From NCBI RefSeq assembly GCF_014905555.1, contig NZ_BNGS01000008.1, forward strand, positions 310,001-374,000: a stretch of DNA of 64,000 bases, given 5' to 3'. Position numbers and translations under genes: made by a program. This document shows, one piece after another, positions 8,672-17,012 of the stretch. The stretch comes from Streptomyces sp. Y2F8-2 (lineage in GTDB: Bacteria; Actinomycetota; Actinomycetes; Streptomycetales; Streptomycetaceae). The notes beneath the pieces are model-generated. The model saw nothing but the letters and a program-made list of their open reading frames with translations. It was not told the DNA's origin and did no database searches. The number at the start of each line of letters is the position of its first letter. The first letter of the stretch is position 1.

Positions 8672-11600
8672 TCAGTTGGTACCGATGCGGGCCAGCAGAT
8701 CCACGATCCGGTCCTGCACTTCGGTGCTCGTCGAGCGTTCCGCCAGGAACAGCACCGTCTCGCCCGAGACCAGCCGCGGCAGGTCGGCGGGATCCACTGC
8801 GGCGGTGTAGACGACGAGGGGGGTGCGGTTGAGCAGGTTGTTCGCGCGCAGCCAGTCGACGACCCCGGCCTGGCGGCGGTGCACCTGCATCAGGTCCATC
8901 ACCACCAGGTTCGGCCGCATCTGTGCGGCCAGCGTGACCGCGTCCGCGTCCGACGCGGCCCGCGCGACCTGCATACCGCGCCGCTCCAGCGTGGCCGTGA
9001 GCGCGAGGGCGATCTCCGCGTGCTCCTCGATGAGCAGCACCCGCGGCGGGTGCTGCTCGGAGTCGCGCGGGGCGAGCGCCTTCAGCAGGACGGCCGGGTC
9101 GGCGCCGTACGCCGCCTCCCGTGTCGCCTGCCCGAGCCCCGCCGTGACCATGACGGGGACCTCCGCGGCCACCGCGGCCTGGCGCAGCGACTGGAGTGCG
9201 GTGCGCGTGATCGGGCCGGTGAGCGGGTCGACGAAGAGCGCCGCCGGGAACGCGGCGATCTGCGCGTCGACCTCCTCACGGGAGTTGACGACGACGGGCC
9301 GGTAGCCGCGGTCGCTGAGCGCCTGCTGGGTCGTGACGTCCGGCGCGGGCCACACGAGCAGCCGGCGCGGGTTGTCGAGCGGCTCCGGGGGCAGCTCGTC
9401 GTCCATCGGCTGCAGCTGAGGCTGGTCGGCGACCTCCACGGCACCGCCGGGACCGTCGAGCGGCTCGGGACCTTCGTCGGCGTTCTCGTCCGGGGCCCCT
9501 ATGGCGTACGACCGTCCTGCGCCCTCGGTGGCCGGGGCCAGGCGGGACTGCCCGGCCAGGGACGGCTGGGGCGGGACAGGAGCCGACACGGGCTGCGGGT
9601 GCGGGCGCGCTGTCGCCTCCGGGCGCTCACCGGCCGGCTCAGGAGGCGTGCCGAGCTTGCGACGGCGGCCGGAACCGTTGGATGCGTGCGGGGGAGGCGT
9701 CGGCGCAGACGGGCGGGGCGGGACCCCCGCCTGCGTCGCCTGCCGTGCGAAGGGCACCCCCTGCCCGAGCGTGCGCACACTGATCGCGCGGCTCTGGGGC
9801 GAGGGGGAGTCGGAAGGGGCGGCCGACTCCGCGGGCAGTGGCTGGGCTGGGCGCGGCTGGGGCGTGCGCTGCTGCTCCGGCGGCAGCGGCGTGCCCGCGG
9901 ACGGGGTGGTCCCCGGCGCCTGCGGTGCGGGCATGCCCGCACCGGTGTCACCGGAACCGGGCCAGTGCTGGGGCTGTTGCTGAGCCGGTTGCGGGGGCAC
10001 CGGGGTGCCGGGAGCGGGCTGGGGGACCTGCGGGGGCACGGCGGTGCCCGGGGCGGGCCGGGCAGCCTGTGGGGGCACCGGGATGCCGGGGGTTACCTGT
10101 GGGGGAGCCTGCGAGGGCACCGGGGCGCCGGCGGTCGGGGCGGCTGCCGTGGGCGCCGCGTTCGGCGTCGCCTGCGGGCCGGGCTGGGGCTGGGGCTGCG
10201 CCGCGGGCTGAGGTGCGACGGGGGGCCGGCCGGGCTGTCCCGCGACGGGCTGGGCGGGCATGGCGGCGGGGACCGGCTGAGCCGGGGCCATGGGCTGCCC
10301 CGGGGCCACCACCGGTCGGCCCGGTGCCATGGGCACGGGCTGGACGGCGGGGCCGGGCCGGGCCGGGACCGGCTGACCGGGCGCCGCCTGGGCCGGCAGC
10401 GGCCCGCCGGGCAGCGCCGGTCCGCCCTGCGCGGCCGGAGCGGTCGGCGCTCCCTGCGCCGGGACGGGCTGCGGGCCCTCCTGCCCGGGAACCCCTTCGG
10501 CAGGGGCGCCGGGCGTCATCTGCGCGGGCACACCCTGAGGCGGTGTCCCGGTGGCGGAGGCGCCGTCCGGGGCCGGCTGCGGCTGCCCCGGCTCGGCGGC
10601 CGGGCGGGCGCGGCGGCGGCCCGTGGGCGCGGACACCGGGTGCGGCTGCGGCGGCGTGTGCTCCTCGGCGGCGTCGTGCGGCACGGCGTCATGGCGGCCC
10701 TCGTCGGCCGGGACGGCAGCGGCCGTGCTCTGCTCCGGCGTGCGGTCCGCCTCGGCGGGCGGCAGCGCGAACACCGTGCGGGGAGCGGCGTCCGCGGCGG
10801 CGGCACGCTCGTTCGCGGCAGCCAGGGCACGCCGACGGCGTCCGGTGGGCGCGGGGGCCTCGCCCGGGGACGGCGTACCGGAGGCTGCGGGCAGCGCGGC
10901 CGGCAGCGCCTGCTGCTCGGTGTCCCGGCGGGCCCGGCGGCCCGAGGGCGCCGGCACGCCCTGCGGCGGCACGGTTCCGCCGAGTCCGCTGGCCGCGGCG
11001 GGGGCTCCCGCGGCGTGCTCGGCGGCGGTCACCACCGAACCCTCGGCCACGTCCTCGGCGAGGTTCGGCCGACCGCGCCGGCGTCCCGTACCTCCGGCAG
11101 CTTCGGCGTCGTCGCCGCCGGTCGCCTGCGCCGGGACCGCGGCCTCGGCGGCGGGTTCCTGCGCCGCACGCCGCCGACGCCGCCCGGTGGGCGCCACGGA
11201 CGTGTCGGACGGGGCGGGGGAGGAGTCGCCGACCTCGCTCTCCAGGAACGCGTCCACGGACGACCGGCGAGCGCGCCGCCGTCCGCCGCTCTGCTGCTCA
11301 TCCTGCTCGGGCAGCGCGATCTCGGTCCCGGCCCCCTCCGCCGGGGTCCCGGCCGCGGGCTCCGCCGGGGCCGCGGCGACCGCGCCGGCACCGCCGCCGA
11401 GCGGCACTTCGAGCACGTACGCGCTGCCGCTCATGCCCGGCACCTCGTGGGTCTGCAGCACACCGCCGTGCGCGCGCACGATGCCGCCGACGATCGGCTG
11501 GTGCACCGCGTCTCCCCCGGCGTACGGGCCGCGCACCTCGATCCGTACGACCTCGCCGCGCTGCGCTGCCGCCACGACGACGGTGTTGTCCATGTAACCG

Positions 11601-13048
11601 CCCGCCGAGACCGGCGCGTTGCCCGTGGAGTCGACGCCCGCCACGTCCGCGATCAGATGCGCCAGCGCCTGCGCGAGCCGCTGCGGGTCGACCTCGGCCT
11701 CGATGGGCGGAGCGTGCACCGCGAACTGGACCCGGCCGGGCCCGATCAGCTCGACGGCGCCGTCGACACCGGCGGCGACCACCGCGTCGAGCATGACGGT
11801 CGTCCGTACGAGGTCGTCGTCGCCGGCGTCGAGCCGCTGGTAGCCGAGGACGTTGTCGATGAGCGTGGTGATGCGCGAGTAACCGGCCGCGAGGTGGTGG
11901 AGCACCTGGTTGGCCTCCGGCCACAGCTGGCCGGCGTCGTCGGCGGCGAGCTTGGACAGCTCACCGCGCAGTTCGTCGAGGGGACCGCGCAGCGACTGGC
12001 CGAGCACCGCGAGCAGTTGGTCGTGCCGGGCGGTCAGCGCCTCGTAGCGGTCCTTCTCGCGCTCGCCGAGGGCGGCGTAGCGCTCCTCGCCGGCCGCGAT
12101 CTCCTCCGCGTGACGCTCGCGCAGCTCGGCGAGCTCGGCGGCGTGCTCCTTGCGCAGCCGCTCCAGCTCCTCCCGGTGCTCCTTGGCGACCCGCTCCAGC
12201 TCCTCCTGATGCTGCTTGGCGGCCTCGTCCTTCTCCGCGACGAGCGTGTCGAACGGCCGCCGGTCGGTGAACGTCATCACGGCGCCGACGATCTGGTCGC
12301 CGTCGCGCACCGGCGAGGTCGTCAGGTCGACCGGCACCTTGTCCCCGGGTTTCGACCACAGCACCTGCCCGCGCACCCGGTGCTTGCGCCCGGAGCGCAG
12401 GGTGTCGTACAGCGGCGATTCCGTGTACGGGAAGGGGGAGCCGTCGTCGCGGGAGTGCAGGACGAGGGTGTGCAGCTCCTTGCCGCCGAGGTCGCTTGCC
12501 CGGTAACCGAGGATCTGGGCGGCGGCCGGGTTGACGAGCACGATCCGCCCGTCGGTGTCCGTGCCCACCACGCCCTCGGCCGCGGCACGCAGGATCATCT
12601 CGGTCTGCCGCTGCGAGCGGGCGAGTTCGGCCTCGGTGTCGACGGTGCCGGACAGGTCGCGGACTACGAGCATCAGCAGTTCGTCGCCGGTGTAGCCGTA
12701 GCCGTCGTAGGCCTGCCGACCGTCCTCCAGGTTGGCGCTCGTGACCTCGACGGGGAACTCGGTGCCGTCCGTGCGCCGGGCGATCATCCGGGTCGGCTTG
12801 GTCTGTCCGCGCGGGTCGAGGGAGTCGGGGCGCCGCATGGAGCCGGGGATCAGCCGCGAGTCGAACTGCGGCAGCAGATCGAGCAGCCCGCGCCCGACGA
12901 GCGCGGTCCCGGGCGTCTCGAAGGCCTCCAGCGCGATGGTGTTGGCGTTGACGACCGTGCCGTTGGCGTTGACCAGCACCAATGCGTCGGGGAGCGCGTC
13001 CAGTATGGCAGCGAGGCGAGCAGCGCCTCGGGATGGCCTGCTGCTCAC
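8672..13048 (-). CDS. Giant PAS / degenerate histidine kinase / receiver protein
   Basis: The 1458-residue protein has in order: two PAS domains (about residues 10-145 and 155-270), a charged coiled coil (275-345, EEL/KEH repeats), a DHp-like helix, an ATPase-like domain ending near 560, about 650 residues of Pro/Ala/Gln-rich linker, and two receiver-like domains (about 1215-1320 and 1335-1458). The phospho-acceptor His is missing: LGQSLRGPL stands where SHELRTPL is expected. The N-box Asn is also not evident (LAHLIADVAG). The last receiver-like domain keeps an Asp in LVVMDLMQ, while the first looks degenerate. It is probably a non-kinase scaffold or sensor. The linker holds about seven GRRR-type basic motifs. 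The gene stands alone. Confidence 0.85.
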   Translation of the reverse strand: MSSRPSRGAARLAAILDALPDALVLVNANGTVVNANTIALEAFETPGTALVGRGLLDLLPQFDSRLIPGSMRRPDSLDPRGQTKPTRMIARRTDGTEFPVEVTSANLEDGRQAYDGYGYTGDELLMLVVRDLSGTVDTEAELARSQRQTEMILRAAAEGVVGTDTDGRIVLVNPAAAQILGYRASDLGGKELHTLVLHSRDDGSPFPYTESPLYDTLRSGRKHRVRGQVLWSKPGDKVPVDLTTSPVRDGDQIVGAVMTFTDRRPFDTLVAEKDEAAKQHQEELERVAKEHREELERLRKEHAAELAELRERHAEEIAAGEERYAALGEREKDRYEALTARHDQLLAVLGQSLRGPLDELRGELSKLAADDAGQLWPEANQVLHHLAAGYSRITTLIDNVLGYQRLDAGDDDLVRTTVMLDAVVAAGVDGAVELIGPGRVQFAVHAPPIEAEVDPQRLAQALAHLIADVAGVDSTGNAPVSAGGYMDNTVVVAAAQRGEVVRIEVRGPYAGGDAVHQPIVGGIVRAHGGVLQTHEVPGMSGSAYVLEVPLGGGAGAVAAAPAEPAAGTPAEGAGTEIALPEQDEQQSGGRRRARRSSVDAFLESEVGDSSPAPSDTSVAPTGRRRRRAAQEPAAEAAVPAQATGGDDAEAAGGTGRRRGRPNLAEDVAEGSVVTAAEHAAGAPAAASGLGGTVPPQGVPAPSGRRARRDTEQQALPAALPAASGTPSPGEAPAPTGRRRRALAAANERAAAADAAPRTVFALPPAEADRTPEQSTAAAVPADEGRHDAVPHDAAEEHTPPQPHPVSAPTGRRRARPAAEPGQPQPAPDGASATGTPPQGVPAQMTPGAPAEGVPGQEGPQPVPAQGAPTAPAAQGGPALPGGPLPAQAAPGQPVPARPGPAVQPVPMAPGRPVVAPGQPMAPAQPVPAAMPAQPVAGQPGRPPVAPQPAAQPQPQPGPQATPNAAPTAAAPTAGAPVPSQAPPQVTPGIPVPPQAARPAPGTAVPPQVPQPAPGTPVPPQPAQQQPQHWPGSGDTGAGMPAPQAPGTTPSAGTPLPPEQQRTPQPRPAQPLPAESAAPSDSPSPQSRAISVRTLGQGVPFARQATQAGVPPRPSAPTPPPHASNGSGRRRKLGTPPEPAGERPEATARPHPQPVSAPVPPQPSLAGQSRLAPATEGAGRSYAIGAPDENADEGPEPLDGPGGAVEVADQPQLQPMDDELPPEPLDNPRRLLVWPAPDVTTQQALSDRGYRPVVVNSREEVDAQIAAFPAALFVDPLTGPITRTALQSLRQAAVAAEVPVMVTAGLGQATREAAYGADPAVLLKALAPRDSEQHPPRVLLIEEHAEIALALTATLERRGMQVARAASDADAVTLAAQMRPNLVVMDLMQVHRRQAGVVDWLRANNLLNRTPLVVYTAAVDPADLPRLVSGETVLFLAERSTSTEVQDRIVDLLARIGTN

Positions 13049-13248
13049 GAGACGCTTCCTCCCTGTTACCGCACCTTGCCGACCGCGAGGGCCATCTTGC
13101 CAACCGGCCCGCTGCGTGTCACGCGAGGGAGTCTACGGGCAGTCCTGGCGCCCGCGGCGCCGGATGAGAGGGAGGTCGCACGCGGAAGTGACGCAGAAGC
13201 TGTGACCGCGCAGGTAGCCGCGCGCGGGGGGTCCGGCACCGTCGCTCG

Positions 13249-13686
13249 CTACGAACGAACGTGCGGCAGGAGCGGCACCAGCGCGTCCCAGCGGGCGATC
13301 CGGCACCCGTCCCCGCGGTCGAACCACGCGTCGACCGGCCGCCCGGCCCACCTCCCGGTGATGTGCGCGGTGGCGGCCCCGCCGTACTGGAAGGTGCAGT
13401 GCCTGTGCGGCGGCACCGGGGCGAAGGGGTCCCGCCCCCAGACGGTCCGCCGCTCGAGCACGGCGCACGCGCGGCCGGCGGCGGGGTGGGTGCCTCCTGC
13501 CGGATGGCACCGCAGCACGTAGACCCCGTCGGCGCCCCCGGTATGGCGGACGGTGACGAGGAGCCGGTCACCGTGCGGGGCCGGGCGCTGACCGTGCGCG
13601 TGCGCGGGGCCGACCACGGCGGTGAGAGGGAGAAGTGCGAGGGCCCCGAGGAGGAGAGGACGGCGGCGAAGGCGGAAGTGGTCCAT
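13249..13686 (-). CDS. SSI-family secreted subtilisin/protease inhibitor
   Basis: The 145-residue protein has a basic N terminus, a hydrophobic stretch and an AHA signal-peptidase site near residue 30. The mature part carries the Streptomyces subtilisin inhibitor pattern: TVRHTGG, GTHPAAGRACAVL, and four cysteines at about 60, 74, 97 and 128, spaced like the two SSI disulfides. Aligned with SSI (CPMVY), the reactive loop reads CTFQY, so P1 would be Phe99, suggesting chymotrypsin- or subtilisin-like targets, not trypsin. Family members hold extracellular proteases in check. The ATG at 13686 gives a normal signal peptide; longer frames do not. Confidence 0.85.
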   Translation of the reverse strand: MDHFRLRRRPLLLGALALLPLTAVVGPAHAHGQRPAPHGDRLLVTVRHTGGADGVYVLRCHPAGGTHPAAGRACAVLERRTVWGRDPFAPVPPHRHCTFQYGGAATAHITGRWAGRPVDAWFDRGDGCRIARWDALVPLLPHVRS

Positions 13687-13939
13687 GCCCTGCCTAACGG
13701 CAGCGGAGTGGAGCGGTTGCGGAGCGTGCCGGCGGATGCCCGTGAAGGCCAAGCCCGGGGAATGGGAGACGCCCATGGGCCCTGGTGGCGGGCGATATGA
13801 CTCCTTGGGGCCCGATGCGGCCCAGTGCTTTGCCCTGCGGGCTTTCCGCCTAGTACCGTGGGAGCCGATTGGTGACACCCCGCTCGGCTGTGTCATCATC
13901 TGCACGCAGCACTCGCGCTCGCGCGTGAGCGGTTGTGCT

Positions 13940-14030
13940 GGAGGCGTCGCCTAGTCCGGTCTATGGCGCCGCACTGCTAATGCGGTTTGGGCCTTAAAGC
14001 CCATCGAGGGTTCAAATCCCTCCGCCTCCG
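13940..14030 (+). tRNA. tRNA-Ser(GCT)
   Basis: A 7-bp acceptor stem (GGAGGCG with CGCCTCC), a long class II variable arm, the T-loop GTTCAAATC and an anticodon loop CTGCTAA give anticodon GCT, reading AGC/AGU. CCA is not encoded. Confidence 0.95.
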
Positions 14031-14041
14031 CGCTCGATCAC

Positions 14042-14072
14042 CGAAGCCCCGGTCCCCGCGACCGGGGCTTCG
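14042..14072. terminator. Hairpin after tRNA-Ser
   Basis: The stem CGAAGCCCCGGT pairs with ACCGGGGCTTCG around a short loop, directly downstream of the tRNA. Confidence 0.8.
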
Positions 14073-14269
14073 CTGTCTCCGGGACAGGCGCCGGGAGCCG
14101 CTCCAGGCCCGCCCCCGGAGCCGCCCCGGGATCCACCCGAGCAGGGCATTTCCGCAGGTCACAAGGGGTAGGGCAAACGGATTTCACATGGCGGCGGCAG
14201 TCATGTAATGTTCTTCCTGTCGCCGCGAGCGGGCCGGAAGGGCCGGGAGCGGAGACGAAAACAGAACAA

Positions 14270-14342
14270 GCACTCGTAGCTTAACGGATAGAGCATCTGA
14301 CTACGGATCAGAAGGTTGCAGGTTCGAATCCTGCCGAGTGCG
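14270..14342 (+). tRNA. tRNA-Arg(ACG); attachment site of the island
   Basis: The acceptor stem GCACTCG pairs with CGAGTGC. The anticodon loop CTACGGA gives ACG (Arg, CGN). The T-loop is GTTCGAATC. The 3' part from 14301 recurs exactly at 23710 and 25621, which marks this gene as the integration target, and the inserted DNA has kept it intact. Confidence 0.96.
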
Positions 14343-14344
14343 CA
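14301..14344 (+). repeat. att copy 1 (3' half of tRNA-Arg)
   Basis: This 44-base stretch starts in the anticodon loop and ends 2 bases past the tRNA. It is repeated without mismatch at 23710-23753 and 25621-25664, as expected for attL/attR sites left by tyrosine integrases that target tRNA genes. Confidence 0.9.
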
Positions 14345-14352
14345 GCACGTCA

Positions 14353-14382
14353 GAGGCCCTGTGGAGTGATCCACAGGGCCTC
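14353..14382 (+). terminator. Hairpin after tRNA-Arg
   Basis: The stem GAGGCCCTGTGG pairs with CCACAGGGCCTC around loop AGTGAT and is followed by CGGGCTTTT. A near-copy with the same loop lies at 23856-23885. Confidence 0.85.
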
Positions 14383-14394
14383 GGGCTTTTGCCT

Positions 14395-14416
14395 TGACGG
14401 CAGTGTTTGACGGCAA
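14395..14416 (+). repeat. Two TGACGGCA repeats, putative integrase arm sites
   Basis: TGACGGCA at 14395 and TGACGGCAA at 14408 are spaced 13 bases, just inside the island from att copy 1. The same motif lies beside the other att copies (23604, 23616, 25428). Confidence 0.5.
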
Positions 14417-14443
14417 CCGCCTTCGAGGGCGATACGGGGTGGG

Positions 14444-14806
14444 TCAGATGGCCACCGGGAGACCGGCCGCGCCGTCGTCATCGTCCGGATCGTTGCCGTC
14501 ATCCCTGAGCGCGTCCCCGACGCGGTCGAAGGCGGAGCGCTGGGAGTCGAGCCGTACGAAGGTGTAGATGTCCATGGTCACGCGGATGGAGCTGTGGCCC
14601 AGGACTTCCATGATCATGCGAGCGTCGGCGCCCTGTTCGTGGAGGAGCGAGGCGCAGGTGTGGCGCAGGTCATGAAAGCGGACCTTGCGGACGCCGGCAC
14701 GGACGCACAGAGCGTCGAAGGAGCGATTCAGGTTGCGAGGCTCGATGGGGGTCCCGTTCTTGGTGGTGAAGACGAGGCCCTGGCCCGTTCCCTTGGCTGA
14801 GACCGG
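14444..14806 (-). pseudogene. Tyrosine integrase, C-terminal remnant
   Basis: On the minus strand a frame ending at TGA (14444-14446) encodes the catalytic end of a phage-type tyrosine recombinase. GLVFTTKNGTPIEPRNLNRSF leads to the box with FHDLRHTCASLLHEQG (the R and H of the catalytic set), then MEVLGHSS and the nucleophile region TMDIYTFVR. Upstream of about 14806 the frame runs on without integrase similarity, and the catalytic first Arg, core-binding and N-terminal domains are absent. It is therefore a 5'-truncated remnant of about 120 codons. It points toward the tRNA, as integrase genes do in actinobacterial integrative elements. The element cannot excise itself. Confidence 0.8.
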
Positions 14807-14998
14807 CGGGTGGTTGCTGGAAACACACGTGACGGGTGCTCGTCCGGCGCACCCGCCGTCGTGGCTGACTTTCGGTGGCTCAGGTCAGAACCCCTCTCCA
14901 ACTCGACAACCAGGAGCCGGGGTTGTGGCACCACCCGAATCCGAGCACGCCAACCACCCCGGTACCATCGGCACCGGGGTCCTGATCAGGGCTTCCGC

Positions 14999-15044
14999 GA
15001 CCGGACCACCCGGAATGCTGTCCAGGCTGAGGGGTGGTCCGGTC
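14999..15044. terminator. Hairpin at the end of the kinase operon
   Basis: The 13-bp arms GACCGGACCACCC and GGGTGGTCCGGTC lie just beyond the kinase stop codon and separate it from the integrase remnant. Confidence 0.7.
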
Positions 15045-15066
15045 TTCTAGTTCGTGGGTCTACGGT

Positions 15067-15903
15067 TCAGCTCAGGGCCTTACCGACCTCGTAGATCGTG
15101 GGCCTGTCTTCGGGCGCCGGGCTGAGCATGGCGTCGATCAGTTCGCCCAACACGCCATCCACCTTGACGGGCCGACGCTTGCCGCTTGCCACTGCCCTTC
15201 TCTGCTCGGGGCGCGGTGCGTCGTCCGGATACTCGACAGCCCGCCGGCCCGTGGCGGAGATGAGCAGGGAGGCGCCGAGCGCATAGATGTCGGCTTCCTG
15301 CGTAGGCTCTGCCTCTCCGGTCGCGAGCACGCTGCGCGCGATCTCCGGCGCCTCGTAGTGGACGAGGCAGCCGCGGAAGGGGAAGTCGTACCCCTCGGGG
15401 ACGCGTCCGCCGCGTGCCAAGGCCAGATCGATGAGGTGCGTCCGATCTGGCCCGAAGATGAAGTGTGCGGGCTGCACGTCGCCGTGGGCCCAGCCCTTGC
15501 CGTGCAGTTCGGCCAGCGCCTCTACGCACCCGAGGGCCACACTGGTGCGCGGTTCCATACGAGAGTCCGGCTCGCGACAGGGCTTCCACAACTCGTAGAG
15601 GTCGGGCCCATCGCGCCAAGGCTGGAAGTTCCAGGTGCCCCGCTCCCATTCGCCGTACGCGAAGTCATCGAAGCCGAGCCGGTACAGCACGGCCCCTTCG
15701 CGTGCGGGAGCGAGTGCCGTCCAGGGCTGGGCGGGCCAGTCGGCCGTCGCCTCGATCGGGTAACCGACCTTCACGGCGTACTGCCCCCGATGGCTCTCGA
15801 CCTTCCAGACCATCGAGCCCCGGCGGTTGACGACCAGGCGCTGAGTCTTGGGCATGAGTGCGTCGAGCACGACGATCGGCAGTTCGGGAGGTGTCCCGGA
15901 CAA
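15067..15903 (-). CDS. Protein-kinase-like enzyme with HGD catalytic loop
   Basis: The 278-residue protein has a kinase fold. YAVKV near residue 45 is the ATP-site lysine strand, HGDVQPAHF near 139 is the catalytic loop (HGD in place of HRD, with His where Asn is usual), and LIDLALARGG stands where DFG would be. A substrate-lobe motif YEAPEIA and a conserved DIYALGASLL follow. The family lies between Hanks kinases and small-molecule phosphotransferases; the missing Asn and DFG Gly suggest altered activity. TTG at 15903 is taken as the start because GGAAGGAG lies 8 bases upstream; no closer ATG has such a site. It is the last gene of a four-gene operon with short neighbours. Confidence 0.75.
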   Translation of the reverse strand: MSGTPPELPIVVLDALMPKTQRLVVNRRGSMVWKVESHRGQYAVKVGYPIEATADWPAQPWTALAPAREGAVLYRLGFDDFAYGEWERGTWNFQPWRDGPDLYELWKPCREPDSRMEPRTSVALGCVEALAELHGKGWAHGDVQPAHFIFGPDRTHLIDLALARGGRVPEGYDFPFRGCLVHYEAPEIARSVLATGEAEPTQEADIYALGASLLISATGRRAVEYPDDAPRPEQRRAVASGKRRPVKVDGVLGELIDAMLSPAPEDRPTIYEVGKALS

Positions 15904-15972
15904 TGTCTGTTCTCCTTCCGGGCAACGCGGCCGACCCCGCATCGAGGCCAGCCGCGTCGCTGTGTCGTGTCG

Positions 15973-16416
15973 CTACGCCTGACCGTACGGACGGCCGCAG
16001 TCCGCGTCGCACTGCGCGAGGTTGGTGCCGTCCACGGTCCAGAGGTCGTCGAAGACCATGAACCCGGCCGCCTTCATGGCGTGCGCGGAGGCGGCGACCT
16101 TCTTCGGGTCACGGGGCCCTCCGCCCGGCATGGGGTTGTGGTGGAGGAAGCGGCCGGCGTACCGGTCGCAGAGCGCGGCGTACTCCTTTGTGTGCAGGAT
16201 GAGCGCGTGCAGACCGAGGTCCACGTCGTCCGACGGGACCATGGGCACGGTGGCGGTCGCTGCGGTGACCACGAAGGCCACCGCCTGGTCCGCGATCCGC
16301 TCGGCCCGCTCGCGGGACTGCCCGTTGTGGACGATCACGAAGTGGGTGAGGCTGTCGAACAGCTCTTCACCAGCCACCACGCGGCCGGTCCTCTGGTCGT
16401 TGGCCGTTGCCGTCAT
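15973..16416 (-). CDS. Glycine-rich-domain-like protein of unknown function
   Basis: This 147-residue protein carries the pattern VDLGLHALILHTKEYAALC with a following GRFLHHNP. It resembles the core of the so-called glycine-rich domain proteins, where paired His residues sit in this motif. Its C terminus has three cysteine/aspartate-rich turns (QCDADCGRPYG). The ATG at 16416 follows AGGGAG by 7 bases. It stands 69 bases before the kinase start and probably shares its transcript. It may be a substrate or adaptor of the kinase; this is inferred from position only. Confidence 0.65.
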   Translation of the reverse strand: MTATANDQRTGRVVAGEELFDSLTHFVIVHNGQSRERAERIADQAVAFVVTAATATVPMVPSDDVDLGLHALILHTKEYAALCDRYAGRFLHHNPMPGGGPRDPKKVAASAHAMKAAGFMVFDDLWTVDGTNLAQCDADCGRPYGQA

Positions 16417-16564
16417 GCGAATACTCCCTGAGTGTCGCTGTGCTCTGGCACTTGCGCCCGCATCGGTCGCCGAGGCACGGCCTATGACGACCGGGGGATG
16501 GAAGGCCGACCCCGAACGGGGAGGGGGAACCAAGGAAGGTGGCACCCCGTTCGGAGCGGCCGGT

Positions 16565-16663
16565 CTACTGGCCGATACCGAGGGCCATGCCGATCACCAG
16601 GCCACAGGACCCGCTGATCATGATGATGAACAGGACTCCCGCGTACCGGCCGATGGCGCGCAT
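16565..16663 (-). CDS. 32-residue membrane peptide
   Basis: The very short gene starts at an ATG that overlaps the stop of the gene before it (TGATG). The peptide has a short basic head (MRAIGRYAG) and one hydrophobic segment of about 20 residues (VLFIIMISGSCGLVIGMALG), so it should insert in the cytoplasmic membrane. Its size and form are those of holin-like or type I toxin peptides, but also of small regulatory membrane peptides. Coupling to the upstream gene argues that it is translated. Confidence 0.55.
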   Translation of the reverse strand: MRAIGRYAGVLFIIMISGSCGLVIGMALGIGQ

Positions 16664-16893
16664 CACAGCCCGTCCCGGCTGTTGCCGTTCCTGATGGCGA
16701 GGCGGGCGCTCAGTTCCTCCCGCGCTGTCAGTGCCACCACGTTGTCCGGCCGAGCGTCCCACTCGACGCCGCCACCGATGGGCCTTATCTGCACCCGGGC
16801 GCCGACCTCACCCATGACGACGCCGATTCGTCCACTGGCAGTGTCTTTCGCCAGTTCACCGATGCCTGGCCTGGTCTGCTGGTTGCTCGCCAT
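16663..16893 (-). CDS. 76-residue conserved small protein
   Basis: The protein runs from MASNQQTRPGIGELAKDT to the end NGNSRDGL and contains a compact beta-rich core (GRIGVVMGEVGARVQIRP, then GGGVEWDA). I do not recognise a named family. The start could also be the ATG at 16915; neither has a strong ribosome site. It heads the operon with the membrane peptide, the His-rich protein and the kinase, and is divergent from the HTH/PLD regulator. The 120-base gap between them holds a small inverted repeat GGGACGTCCC near 16952. Confidence 0.55.
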   Translation of the reverse strand: MASNQQTRPGIGELAKDTASGRIGVVMGEVGARVQIRPIGGGVEWDARPDNVVALTAREELSARLAIRNGNSRDGL

Positions 16894-17012
16894 GCGGATG
16901 AGCATCCCGTCGCCCACTAGGACGTCGGAACCACCGACAAACCCCACTTCGGGACGTCCCGCGTCGGGTAGAACGTCCCTAGTGCCGTCCCCGAGTGTTG
17001 GGAGAGATTGGG

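Noticed and set aside
8879..13522. A 1547-codon open frame on the plus strand opposite the giant PAS protein
   Set aside because: It has no recognisable domain, is extremely Gly/Arg-rich, and mirrors the third-position GC of the real gene on the other strand. Such antisense frames are normal in high-GC DNA.
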